This document shows, in pieces, positions 20,361 to 30,902 of a stretch of DNA of 64,000 bases (position 1 is the stretch's first letter; each line of letters starts with the position of its first letter). A program made the translations under genes and the position numbers. Source of the DNA: Acanthococcus lagerstroemiae. Lineage: Eukaryota > Arthropoda > Insecta > Hemiptera > Eriococcidae. The notes under the pieces were generated by a model. The model worked only from the letters and a program-made list of their open reading frames with translations. It did no database searches and had not been told where the DNA came from. The stretch spans positions 44,133,806 through 44,197,805 of the forward strand of contig CM063106.1 in assembly GCA_031841125.1 (NCBI GenBank). Reading direction: 5' to 3'.

Positions 20361-23300
20361 GGGGGGATAAACACCCAGCGAATACCTTCAGAGCCTGCAA
20401 AGGACTGAAGAGTTGGACACGTCAGGTTCAAATAGTTGGAAGCGCCAACAAATGTGCGACCATTGTCAGAATATACAACGGACGGTAGTCCCTTTCTCGC
20501 CGAAAAACGCTTGAACGAGTCGAGAAAACACGCGGTAGTCAAGTCTGATAAGACTTCCAAATGCACTGCGCGAGACGAGAGACACACAAATACTGCGAGA
20601 TATACTTTGTTCATTTTTACAGATCGGTGACCGACGCACTTGCACTTAAAGGGACCGGCAAAGTCAATACCGACACGACTAAAAACGTCACTTTCGTTAA
20701 CACGATCAGCTGGAAGATTACCCATTATTTGGGCATAAGTCTCACCTTTGAACCGACGACAAGTAACGCACTCACGTAGGGCCTTTTTAATCGCATTGGG
20801 TAGGCCTCCGATGACCCAAATCTTTGACTTTATAAAGGAACAGAGAAAGTTTTTGGTTGCGTGAAAAAACTTTAAATGTAAGTGACGAATGTAAAGCTTC
20901 ACGAACACTGATTCGACAGGCAGAACAAGAGGGTGTTTCTGCTCGAACGATAGTCTTGCATTGCGGAGACGACCTCCAACGCGCAATAAACCGACATCAT
21001 CAAGGAAGGGGCACAATGATTTCAGGCGATTACTTTGCACACCATCTGGGAAATGAAACCTTTGTGTCACAAGCACAAAACGATCAAAGGCTAGTTTAAG
21101 TTCAGTAGCGCTTAATACACTTCCTTTGTGCGCTTCCTTGCGAAGAAACCGCAAAACATACGCAAGCACTATAATGGTGTGTTTAAATGAGGAAAACCGA
21201 TCTAAAAACGACAGGTCTTTAGGTACAACCGCGGCACAAGAGGCTGAATTACGTTTTTCAATCAGAACATCCCCGTCTTCCGCGCTGAGGTCGCTTGTCT
21301 TAACAGTAGCGACTAAAGGATCCTGGTACAGGAAATCAGGACCTTTTAACCAAAGGTTATTTGACAGGAACATACGACTGGAGATTCCGCGAGTTGCTAA
21401 GTCCGCAGGGTTCAACCTAGTGTTGACATATCCCCAGTTCTCAATTGGAACCAAGGCAGACACTTCCTTCACCCGATTGGCAACAAACACTTTCCAGAAC
21501 TCAGATGGTTTGGAGATCCAGCTCAGGGCAACAGTTGAGTCTGAAAAGGCTAACATTCTCTCAGGTGGACGTTCCAAAATGCTAGATACTTTGGACAGCA
21601 GACGCACTAGAAGACAGGCAGCTTGAAGCTCCAATCTTGGGATGGTGAGCTTGTTCCTTGCTGGCGCAACACGAGTTTTAGCACAGACAAAGGAGATAGT
21701 TGGTTTGGCATTAGGTGCTAGAACTCTCATATAAACGACAGCTGCGTAAGCCAAATTGCTAGCATCACAGAATCCGACTAGCTCATATAGACCATTAGCT
21801 GAAAACAGGTGATAATGGCGATCAAAGCAGAATGACCGCAGTTCTACTAACTCCTTACAGTATGAAGAAAATGTATCTCCTTCATCGGAGGGTACTTCTT
21901 CATCCCAATTCAGCTTAATTTGCCACAGCTTCTGCAACTGGAGCTTGGCGCGGATGGTAACAGGAGATAAAATTCCCAGAATGTCAAACACACTGGCTAT
22001 TTCTGACAGCATCACTCGCTTTGTGATCACAGCAGGAAGGTTATTAACCTCTAACACAATCCCAAACTTATCAGTTTTGGTGAGCCAACGAAACCCCAGC
22101 ACTTTGATGTTGGCATTTGAGATGTCCTTGCACTCTGACTTCTCAATCAATAAGGGATCCAAGTGCTCCAAAAATTCTGCGGAATTGCTACAGAATTTCC
22201 TCAATGGAAAATTTCCAGACAACAAGTGGGAAGATATTGACTTGCATAAGTTGACAGCATCCTCGACATTATCTTGACCTGTCAACAAGTCATCCATGTA
22301 GAAGTCCTTTTTTATGGTATCCGCGGCAAGTGGAACAGCGGACAATATTTCATCGGCTAATATTGATAGACACTTTGTTGCTTGGAAGGAAGCTGTAACA
22401 GTACCATATGTTACAGTATTTAAAACTCCTAACTTCAGCTCATCATTAACTCCAGACCGGTAGTAAATCTTCTGCAGATGTCTATCTCTAGGGTCGACTA
22501 ATACCTGGCGGTACATCTTTTCCACATCTGCTGCAAACGCAATGGCATGACGGCGGAAACGAATTATAACATCGAATAAATCCAGCTGCAAGGTGGGTCC
22601 TGCCATAAGGATGTCATTCAAAGATGATCGATTACGTACATGGTAAGAAGCATGAAACACCACCCTCAGCTTTGTAGTAGTTTTGTCATCACGGATCACA
22701 ATCAACTGTGGCAAAATATAGTTGACTTTTGAAACATCATCTTTAGGCTTAGTAAAGCTTAAGTGGTTCAGGTCAGCATACTCGGCAATGAATTTGTGAT
22801 ACTCATCGCACACTTCAACAGGTCTTGATAAAATCTTCATCAATGAACGTTCAGCCATACTCCTTGTATCTGCCAAGGAGTCTACGCTGCCCTTCAATGG
22901 CAACTGTACAATAAACTGCCCATTTTCAGCCCGAGAGTAGTTTTCTTCAAAATGCTTATTGCACAGCTCATGCTCTAACATCTTGGGAGGGCAATGATCA
23001 AACTCCTCGCTTTCCCACAGCAACTGCAGCTTGCTTTCAATTTGGGAAGTGGTAGCTTGGTGTACACAAACGACATTAGAGGTGCTGCATCTGGGGGTTC
23101 CATTTCCTACTGGCCCAATGGATAACCAACCAAATCTTGATTCGCGCAGGGTGACACGATCAATTTTCATAGTACGTTGTTTGTAAATCTCCTCCACGTA
23201 CTCTGCACCAACAATCAAATCAACTAACCCATCAGGAACAATGTTGGATTCTGCCATATTAATATCCTTAATCATGTCACTAAGGTGTTTGACAGTGGAA

Positions 23301-24994
23301 ACAGGAACTTCATATTTAAAGGCCAGCGATGGTACAACATCACATTCAACATTAACAGCAAACCGGTTGAAACGAGACTGTAGCTGGATTTTACAAATCC
23401 GATCACTGACAATGGAACCAGGACCAATTCCATCAATTGAAAGCGGGGTACTAGTCTTCTGGGTAACCAAGTGGAAGCGGTTTACAAATGTATCGGAGAC
23501 AAGTGTGGCTTGAGATGCACTGTCAAGGAGAACTCGTACATTTCCAACGACTCTACCACATTTAAAATGTACGACGGCGGTAGGCAGCAGAATAAATTTA
23601 CTACCAGAGCAATGCAGATCAGTAGTGGAATTGCAAACTTTTGAGTCGGCACTCTTCTCTTTAATTGACGAAGATTCTGCAGCTTGTGATTCACAATCAT
23701 CCTTAGGTTTCTCAGCAGGCTTAGAAGGTATATCAAAATGAAGTAGGGTGTGATGTTTGCCTCCACAGAGTTTGCAGGCGCCCTTGGAACAACTGGAAGA
23801 ATGATGCTTACTGCCAAAACAATTTCGGCAAATACCTTTAGTTCGCACTATCTGAAAACGCTCTCTAGGGGATTTTTGGTGGAACACTTTGCAGTCAATT
23901 AATAAGTGGTTTTCAGCACAGCCAGCAACACATCCTCGTTCACTTGATCCGACTGACGCAGTAGCATTATTCGATGTCTTCTTTGACACTGACATTGGCT
24001 GCTGCTTCACAATGGACTTCATTTGGTTCGTAGGTTTCCGATCATCAGCTGCATTGGCCCTGCTCTCCATGAACGCACTCAGTATCTCATATGAAGGATA
24101 ACGAGAACAATCAGTTACAGAGTTTTCGAAGTCACGCCTGGTAGCTTCATCAAGTTTGGAGTGGACAAGGTATGACAATATAGTACTCCAGTTTTGGGTG
24201 TTCTCACCACAAATTTTCAACCCGCTAAGACAGCTATTGACTTCGTCAATCAGCTTGCCCAGTTCACATTCGGATTTAATCGGCTTGATTGAAAATAAAT
24301 CGTTGAGATGAGACTTCACAATTTTGCGTTTGTTGTCATACTTATCCAACACCAATTTCCATGCAATGTCGTATGCAACCTCGAATACATCCAAGTCACG
24401 AACTAAGGGTTCAGCATCACCTTCGGACAAGGCTTCTTGAAGGTAATACAGTTTACGAATTTTCGGGATGGATTCGTCATCATGGATTAAGTTTTGGAAC
24501 AGTCCTTTAAACTTCATAAATTTGCGAACATTACCATCAAATTTAGGTATGGTAATTTTCGGTAGCTTTACTGCCTGCTCGGTACGAGCAGAGAGAACAG
24601 AATCATTCACACTGGCTGTTGAGCTGAGGAAAGCTTCATGGGCCGCTTTTTGTAGCACTTTGACCTTGGCAGTACACAGGATCACAATGCTACGCACATC
24701 ATCTTGCTCCTTAGTCAACTCTTCCTCGGCTCTCTTTCTGTCCTCAGGCTTGCTTTCATCAAGGGCAGCATATGACTCACAGGCAACGGCTTCATATTGG
24801 CGTTTGTAGCTCTGAAGTTCTTCCAGTAGAGCTTCTGACCTCGCAACATAGTCGGCTACATCAGGTTTGGACCATTTATCCAAATAGTCCTTGGTGCGTT
24901 GGATGTTCCATTTCAGGTTTCGTCGCTTCTTATTTAGGGCGTCCATCTCGGTACGAGCAGACAACAGGGAATAACAATAAGAACAAGACGACAA
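20321..24994 (-). CDS. BEL/Pao Gag-Pol polyprotein (ends early by frameshift)
   Basis: A 1,557-codon frame. Gag (about 1-430) has a DUF1759-like region around 140-320 and three Cys/His knuckles between 355 and 420 (for example CRNCFGSKHHSSSC). The aspartic protease has LLDSASQATLVS at about 489-500, with DSA in place of the usual DS/TG. RT (about 730-950) has an Asp at 823 and YMDD at 899-902. RNase H (about 1070-1200) has CDAS at 1076, ELQAA at 1122 and SDST at 1151. Integrase starts near 1365 with an HHCC finger (CVTC at 1409), and the core has GIDF at 1442 and SDNG at 1509. The reading frame leaves the integrase core at about residue 1545, before the catalytic Glu, because of a one-base loss next to a run of six C. 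The start codon is uncertain; a second Met lies at residue 17. Confidence 0.93.
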   Translation of the reverse strand: MSSCSYCYSLLSARTEMDALNKKRRNLKWNIQRTKDYLDKWSKPDVADYVARSEALLEELQSYKRQYEAVACESYAALDESKPEDRKRAEEELTKEQDDVRSIVILCTAKVKVLQKAAHEAFLSSTASVNDSVLSARTEQAVKLPKITIPKFDGNVRKFMKFKGLFQNLIHDDESIPKIRKLYYLQEALSEGDAEPLVRDLDVFEVAYDIAWKLVLDKYDNKRKIVKSHLNDLFSIKPIKSECELGKLIDEVNSCLSGLKICGENTQNWSTILSYLVHSKLDEATRRDFENSVTDCSRYPSYEILSAFMESRANAADDRKPTNQMKSIVKQQPMSVSKKTSNNATASVGSSERGCVAGCAENHLLIDCKVFHQKSPRERFQIVRTKGICRNCFGSKHHSSSCSKGACKLCGGKHHTLLHFDIPSKPAEKPKDDCESQAAESSSIKEKSADSKVCNSTTDLHCSGSKFILLPTAVVHFKCGRVVGNVRVLLDSASQATLVSDTFVNRFHLVTQKTSTPLSIDGIGPGSIVSDRICKIQLQSRFNRFAVNVECDVVPSLAFKYEVPVSTVKHLSDMIKDINMAESNIVPDGLVDLIVGAEYVEEIYKQRTMKIDRVTLRESRFGWLSIGPVGNGTPRCSTSNVVCVHQATTSQIESKLQLLWESEEFDHCPPKMLEHELCNKHFEENYSRAENGQFIVQLPLKGSVDSLADTRSMAERSLMKILSRPVEVCDEYHKFIAEYADLNHLSFTKPKDDVSKVNYILPQLIVIRDDKTTTKLRVVFHASYHVRNRSSLNDILMAGPTLQLDLFDVIIRFRRHAIAFAADVEKMYRQVLVDPRDRHLQKIYYRSGVNDELKLGVLNTVTYGTVTASFQATKCLSILADEILSAVPLAADTIKKDFYMDDLLTGQDNVEDAVNLCKSISSHLLSGNFPLRKFCSNSAEFLEHLDPLLIEKSECKDISNANIKVLGFRWLTKTDKFGIVLEVNNLPAVITKRVMLSEIASVFDILGILSPVTIRAKLQLQKLWQIKLNWDEEVPSDEGDTFSSYCKELVELRSFCFDRHYHLFSANGLYELVGFCDASNLAYAAVVYMRVLAPNAKPTISFVCAKTRVAPARNKLTIPRLELQAACLLVRLLSKVSSILERPPERMLAFSDSTVALSWISKPSEFWKVFVANRVKEVSALVPIENWGYVNTRLNPADLATRGISSRMFLSNNLWLKGPDFLYQDPLVATVKTSDLSAEDGDVLIEKRNSASCAAVVPKDLSFLDRFSSFKHTIIVLAYVLRFLRKEAHKGSVLSATELKLAFDRFVLVTQRFHFPDGVQSNRLKSLCPFLDDVGLLRVGGRLRNARLSFEQKHPLVLPVESVFVKLYIRHLHLKFFHATKNFLCSFIKSKIWVIGGLPNAIKKALRECVTCRRFKGETYAQIMGNLPADRVNESDVFSRVGIDFAGPFKCKCVGHRSVKMNKVYLAVFVCLSSRAVHLEVLSDLTTACFLDSFKRFSARKGLPSVVYSDNGRTFVGASNYLNLTCPTLQSFAGSEGIRWVFIPPLLPIKVACGRPL

Positions 24995-25115
24995 AGCTTG
25001 ATAAGGAATGTCAAAAACTTACAGTTTTTTCGGCTTTCGCTACGTCTTGCAAATGTCACAATTTGCGATTCCAATCATCATGGAAAAATGCTCACGAGGG
25101 GGATATACTTCACCC

Positions 25116-25133
25116 CTCCGACTCGGAGGACCA
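25116..25133 (-). promoter_or_regulatory. candidate primer binding site
   Basis: Seven bases inside the 5' LTR the minus strand reads TGGTCCTCCGAGTCGGAG. It starts with TGG, as expected for pairing to a tRNA 3' CCA end. I cannot name the tRNA from memory. Confidence 0.55.
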
Positions 25134-25140
25134 ATTTTAT

Positions 25141-25431
25141 TGTATGGACTGATATCGCGAAATGAAAATTGGGTTCAAAATGTACATCGACAAAACATAT
25201 TTACAATTTATTTACACACGTTTTCACCAAACAGTTCGAACATAACACAACATGAACCGACTCGTTCACATACGGAAAAAAGCGTATTAACCTCGATACA
25301 TCATAACTCGAACTGAATATCATAATAACTAAGCCTTACCGATTGCATCGGAATAGGCACAATTAGATCGATTACAGGCACCAGCATGCAATGAAAGATA
25401 ACGGCTTCTTTTCGTTAACGATCTCCGAACA
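25141..25431 (-). repeat. 5' LTR of BEL/Pao element
   Basis: 5' LTR with respect to the element's minus-strand reading: TGTTCGGAGATCG...GTCCATACA. It would hold the promoter and transcription start; AAATAAAT inside it (about 25206) could serve as the poly(A) signal in the other LTR. I could not place a TATA box with confidence. Confidence 0.93.
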
Positions 25432-25770
25432 CCCATTATTACCTGATAGTATTCCTTCTCTTTTTGAATTGTTGCCTCCAGCTCGTCATAAAATTTATCT
25501 GCTTTTGCCTTCTCTGCTCCGGCTATGGGTGCATACACTTGCAAGATTAGTATTTTTGTCTTCCCATCTATTTTCAGTTTTAGTAGGCATATTCTTTCAG
25601 ATATTATTTTAATTTCCACAACATTATTTTTGATATTTTTGTTGATATAAACCCCCTCCCCCCTGTAACCTTTTGTGGAACCAAAGTAGTATAGATAGCT
25701 GCCTCTCCTCCTTTCTGCCAGTCTTTCCCTATATTTTCTAACTTCCGACACGTTTTTTAAATAATTTTCA
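25432..25770 (-). pseudogene. LINE endonuclease, 5' half of split element
   Basis: Minus strand. LAERRRGSYLYYFGSTKGYR, then GEGVYINKNI, then LKLKIDGKTKILILQVYAP, then EKEYYQVIMG, an APE-type endonuclease of the RTE/Jockey kind. The frame is cut at VIMG by the BEL insertion, and the missing GDFNA continuation is found at 19411. Upstream (right) of about 25770 the homology ends, so the element is 5' truncated. Confidence 0.85.
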
Positions 25771-27084
25771 TTATTACTGATCAGTTATCATTTTTTAAAC
25801 ATTTTTCTTGGTGTTCTCAGTTATAAATACATTTTATTAAAAAAGTCAATTTAATTTATATGTGTGTATTGTGGGGTGGGGGGGGAGGGGACAAAACTCT
25901 TACGGCGCCGCACTACTCCAAATGGTAATAATTTTAGCACCCATCCACCCCTGACAATAATTTTGATATCTACCTTCATTACCTGGACTCTTCCATGTAT
26001 ACATTCTTCCATAATGATTTTTAAATAGAGTATTTCCTATAACTAAGTTATCAACGTTTAGAGTTTACCAAACCGATTTCCGCGACTCTGGCGGTCATTC
26101 GTGACTCAATTCGACCGCCAACATTCATCGACTATGTAAGCAATGTAAGATCGAAATGGGCCGAAATGGTTGAAACAATATCGATAATCTAAGATCGATA
26201 TTCTCAAAATCAATTTTTTACCCATAAGGTCCCTTTCTTCGGGCACGGTCACAGTAGTTCGCACAAAACTGTATCAACCGCTCTCCTCTTTCATATCCCT
26301 CACTCTCAGCTTACAAATATTCAGTAATGAAAGTATAAGTAGTAGGTAGTGTACCTACTAACTCCAATCACGCAAAAATGTAATTACAGAAAGAATGGAT
26401 ACTTCGCTCCGCGGCATATTTGATTTCGAAAAGAAGACGAAACCTATCGAACATCTTTAAGACGCCATCATTAAACAGTAGACGTACAAACCGAAACCAG
26501 TCTTCCAGAATTCTTTTTACACCTTCATCCTGCTTTGAGCAGGCAAATTTACCGAAATGGGTTGATCGGAATGGGAATGGAAACGGGCTTACACGTGTTA
26601 GGAGTCGTCGCATTATCCTCGCGCCCTGTTTTGTTCTGTCAACACGTGTGTAAAAAGCGTGTACGTGCGGCGGAATTCTGTACGTCTACTGCGGCGTCCT
26701 GATTTTTAGCTATACACTTCCTCAATCCTTTTCGTATCGAAAACGAGGAACCCATTAACGTGTCTGTCATTACATTTCCATTTGATCTTTTACTACGGCG
26801 GGATAGAAATGCAGTGTTTCACTGGAAACTGATGGACCCGCGTAATTAGGTAGCTAGAGCTAGCTAGACAGGAACCTAATCTACACCTCTGAAGACCTGT
26901 CGAATGTAGAGATTTCTGTGTACCTACTTCCCGAATTCGTTGTAATGAATGAATTAAATCGTAATATGTGCAGGTACGTAGTGTGACCACTTTTTTGTGC
27001 GAGGGAGGGGGGGGCGGCGTGGAGGCAATTTATAAATTTTACATTCAAAAAACAAAAAAAAGTCTTGTACTTTCGGTTGGGGAA
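25771..27084. other. intergenic, no gene seen
   Basis: Contains a G run at 25873-25889 and purine-rich and AT-rich stretches. Short frames at 26368-26613 (minus) and 26420-26653 (plus) overlap one another and have no recognisable motif. Confidence 0.5.
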
Positions 27085-27405
27085 AGAATTCTTACACATT
27101 TTTTTGTAAATCCAACTATTCGGCCACAAATGTGCCTGAAAGTCAAGTATAGCTGGTTATATGTGATATAAATGTTGAAAATGTGTATATTAACCCACAA
27201 ATTTCGTTGCTGATTCAGTTGTAGGACTCTAGTTACCATTGAACCTGCTTCTCGATCCCCCTTATACACATACACACATGCGCGAACACCCCCCCCCCCG
27301 ACACACACACACACATATGCTTAGTATACACCGTGTCACTGTGTTGTAGAATAAAATTCTAATTCCTCGTCGTCTCACAGTGAACTCCGGCTTCCTAAGA
27401 TCTAT
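27085..27405. repeat. left arm of a long inverted repeat
   Basis: The reverse complement of 30903-31222 with high identity. Shared landmarks are CTTACACATTTTTTTGTAAA, CAAGTATAGCTGGTTATATG, AACCTGCTTCTCGATCCCCC, a (CA)n/(GT)n stretch, and GAACTCCGGCTTCCTAAGAT. The 3.5 kb between the arms includes another inverted-repeat element. Confidence 0.85.
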
Positions 27406-28187
27406 GTGCAAACTGTGAAAAATGTCCTTCAACAGTGTAATGTTCCATTATTCACTTACTTCCCTTCAATGTATTATATGCTTAGAGATGTATATGATTT
27501 CCTATAAGAGACTGCGAAAATGTAATTTCAGAGAGATTAAAAATTCTACTAGAAGGTAAGCACAGTACGCAAAGATGTTCACTATTTTTATTTTATGTAT
27601 ATCCCCACACAGCCAAGGTGGCCATTTATGGGAAAGGGTGAGTACAGAAGATAGGGGCACAAAATATCAAACAAAAATTGTGAAATAGGAATACCTATAA
27701 AATTAAGATATAAGAAAAAATACAGTTTAAGAACATCAGTTTTTGACCAGCAGGTATGGTGAGCAGTGCGGTAGAAGGAAGTGGAAGGGCGGAAATGGAA
27801 GGGAGGAAAAGAAGAGACCTGGAGATGAGAGAGATAGTAAGAGATGGATGAGATGAGGAGGGCTTGTGGGTGCCAGACTCAGAAAGTTCCGAGAGTAGTA
27901 GCAAGCCTCCCTTAATCCTTTTGTGGACTATCAATTTCACCGCAAAGTAACATATGCAGCCATTGTAGGGGCATATCATGCCTAAATTCTGCCTACTATG
28001 GAGACGACGCAAACAAGGATGCTTTCGAAGACATTGACGACCCAGGCAATACAGATGCCATTGACTCTGACACAGTTGACTTTGGAATTTCAGGCGAGCG
28101 AATACTTTCCAGTGACGAGAATGAATGAACTCACTCGGCGAAAATTTTATATTTTTAGACAAATTTTAATTGTAGTAAATATGTTAA
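27406..28187. other. no gene seen
   Basis: Between two repeat boundaries. The minus-strand frame 27695-28162 is long (155 codons) but is composed mainly of Ser/Leu runs from a purine-rich plus strand. No motif recognised. Confidence 0.5.
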
Positions 28188-29614
28188 GAGCAAAGTCCGA
28201 AATTGTACTTTTCGGATACTGTACGGACAGTTTTGTACAGTTCGCGAAATAATATTTTTGCGCGAACGAAACTAGAAATGTACGTCAATGAAGTACAGAA
28301 TGCGATATGCACACCATATTTGTACTGAGTTGAACCCGTCAACAGCTGGGTACAGATGCCTGTACAAAGTTCGCAAAAATTGATTTTCATTATGTTTAGG
28401 AGATGATGCGAAGCAATATGTTGAAAAAATCGAGTGAAATAATGAACGAGGCCTAGGTACGAGTAATTTAATGCGAAAAAGGAGAACATATTGTACATAA
28501 ATTATGCTATAATATAATACTAACACATTTTTCACAATGACGTAGAAAAAGGTGTATAATCGGACTGCCAATATTGCGTACCTTTCGTGACAGCATGTTC
28601 CATTTTATGAATTCCTCCATGCCCTGTTTGAATGTGAATCGAATGTAGAATGTCGAAAACTTCACCATAATGCACAAAAGATTTAATCGAACTCAATTCT
28701 GAGGCCTCGTTCGATTTCACCGGCCTAATTAATTTTGTACTACAGTGAAACGTGTATATTCAATGCAAAAAAACATGACTAAGATTAATTTTTCATCATA
28801 CAGTATAACTTAGAGTAAATATTTAATAAAAGATACACAATTTCCATTACTGTTTATCTATTTAACTTCACAACCACTCGTTGAGGCCATAATTGCTGTA
28901 CTAAAAATTTAAATCACGCTCACTTGTGTCTTGTCTAATACCGTATGTACGTATGTACAGTACTATGCAAGTAAATACCGGACTCAGTCAGTCAAAAACG
29001 GTCAGGTTATAAACAGTTTCAGATAGTTGTGATTTTTTCTTTTTTTTTTGGACGTGTGAGGATAATTGACGTGCGGATAAACGACGTTTCACTGTATTTG
29101 GTCCAGTCACCATGATGTCGTATTTCTTCAATCGCCGATAATCTTTAGCTGTCTTCTTCGATGTACTCTTTGCATGCAGTAGGTACTTCGCGCAGTAACT
29201 TACTATAATGTTCGTCACCAATTATTGCGAACGAATTTTCAGCTCGAGGCAAATCATATAAACTTTTTTCAAATTTTTCTTTAAATACCGCGACACTTTG
29301 GACATTCATTTTTTATCACAGGTAGAACTCGTTTGCATGAAGCAGTCGTGAAAATGACTAAAAATATTACTTGTACAGATGTCATCTTCTCGCTATCGTA
29401 AATGACAGATAACATTACTTTTCTTCGCTCGGTTGGTACAGGTACGCTTGTACAGAGTTGTTAAAATGTTTAGCTGTGTACGAATACAGTGTGCATAACG
29501 CATTCTGTACATTACTGCTGTGCATTTCTAACCTCGCTCATAAAGTGAAGTTCATTTCGCATATTGTACAATACTGCCTGTGCAGTATCCAAAAAGTACA
29601 ATTTCGGACTTTGC
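28188..29614. mobile_element. TIR element of 1,427 bp bounded by TTAA
   Basis: Ends GAGCAAAGTCCGAAATTGTAC... and its complement, each directly flanked by TTAA (28184-28187 and 29615-29618). The inverted similarity continues about 180 bases inward on each side (28188-28370 against 29445-29614), with repeated TGTACAG words. TTAA flanks are the signature of piggyBac-type transposition, but the terminal bases are not the usual CCC/GGG kind, so the class is uncertain. Internal frames (28532-28720 and 28988-29221, minus) resemble nothing I know. Confidence 0.7.
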
Positions 29615-29784
29615 TCTTAACAGATACACTATTGAAATTGTAATATACATTTATACATATTTTATTTGAAAAAAATTTCTTTACAGATTTTCTTATTTCA
29701 ATTCATAGGCCTTTCAGGCCGGTTATGTGTCAGTGCTCCGCACTCAAAGGAAAATGTATTTTAACATCAAAATCCGTAGGTTAA

Positions 29785-30020
29785 CGTTCAAATTTTCAAC
29801 ATTTATTTTACATCTAACTGGCTACAGTTGACTTTCAAGGACATTTGCGGCTGAACAGTTGAATTTACAAACAAAACTATAAGGACCAACGTTATAGAGA
29901 TTTAAAAGACCAACAATTTTTATATACAATTTTTTCTGATAACTGTGTCACAACTGGAGATAAATGCAAAAAACTGATTTTGGGGGCTTCGGACCCCCAC
30001 AGAAAATTGTGCACAAGGGC
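29785..30020 (+). repeat. third copy of the 31.1-31.35 kb repeat, direct
   Basis: Matches 31110-31345 in the same orientation: TTTTCAACATTTAT, TTGACTTTCA, GGACATTTGCGGC, and a shared end ACAGAAAATTGTGCACAAGG. More diverged than the 27085/30903 pair. Confidence 0.75.
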
Positions 30021-30902
30021 TCAGTTTGCACACTGTGGCATGGAAACACGTGAATACGCTTCAAAATTCCTGCATGAAAACTCTTACAGTTTTCCTTCCT
30101 CTACCCTTCCCGCACTGCTGGTATCGGTGTACTGTTTAGTGAATCTGTCTTTTGACAGCATAACGTCTTTTTTTTTACATTTTCTTGTCATTTTGGATTT
30201 TCTTTTTTTTTTTTTACTTTTTTTTTTTTACGTTTTAAAGAACGTTTTGGGTGTGGACCTTTTTCCCACCCGACATCGCGACCGGCAGTGTGATTTTTTT
30301 GCGATTTTCAGCGGCCTGCCGAGCTCTGCGACTTTTCTCTTTTCTTCAGCCCGGGACTTGACCACGTGTTCGCGAACTTTCTCGTGCCACTCTTTTAGCC
30401 GCAGCTTTCGTGACCGCCAGCACGTCCGTGGAGTTTTTTGGTTTTTTTTTTTCCTGAATAAATGTCTGTCCGCGATGTGTAACTTGCGTATTTCTTTTTC
30501 CTTTTTGAAATGCACCGCGTGAACGACATGATGTCGTAAGTACTTTTTTGTAAGAGAAAATATAAGGGACGATGGCTTAGAGAGAGAGATGTCTTAGCTT
30601 TTCTTTTTGCTTTTTCTTGCTTCTGGCCCCGAAACTGTAGAATATTCAGCATGTGATCTGGGTAACCGCCTTCCAAAGCCCTGGCACCTCCCGCACCCTG
30701 GGCAAGTCTCGTATGAGCTAGTCGTGGCTTTTCCCAGGCCCTTTCGGATGCCTGCATTTTTTGAGCGTTGACGCCGATTTTACGAATTAGGCACGCGATC
30801 GCTGGTAAATGGAAGGTATCAGCAGTATAAGGTGCGCATGTTTGTGAGCGATCGGAATACCTTGGTTTTTCTTTGGTTGGTCGTTCATAAAAATGCCACA
30901 AC
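30021..30902. other. unassigned stretch with a charged minus-strand frame
   Basis: T-rich runs at 30160-30235. The minus strand 30228-30515 is open and GC-richer, with a strongly basic, Lys/Arg/Glu-rich translation (a HEKVREHVVKSRAEEKRKV region). No domain recognised; poly(T) runs flank it. It could be a gene scrap or chance; I do not call a gene. Confidence 0.3.

Larger units (their letters stand above)
19412..25431 (-). mobile_element. BEL/Pao LTR retrotransposon, nearly intact, 6,020 bp
   Basis: Two LTRs of 291 bases (19412-19702 and 25141-25431), identical as far as I can compare, begin and end TGTATGG...CCGAACA on the plus strand. The element is flanked by a perfect 5-base duplication, CCCAT, at 19407-19411 and 25432-25436. 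The internal region has a primer-binding-site candidate, one long Gag-Pol frame, a second pol frame and a polypurine tract. Identical LTRs mean the insertion is recent. It sits antisense in an older LINE endonuclease. A single frameshift in integrase is the only break I can see in the coding part. Confidence 0.95.

Noticed and set aside
20252..24809. Several plus-strand frames of 70-166 codons
   Set aside because: They are antisense to the BEL Gag-Pol coding sequence.
27695..28162. 155-codon minus-strand frame
   Set aside because: Low-complexity Ser/Leu translation of a purine-rich strand; no motif.
30228..30515. Basic, charged minus-strand frame, possibly a gene fragment
   Set aside because: No known domain, no splice context, flanked by poly(T); kept only as an unassigned stretch.
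29980..30522. 180-codon plus-strand frame
   Set aside because: Dominated by Phe/Leu/Ser runs from poly(T) tracts; its start lies in a dispersed repeat.
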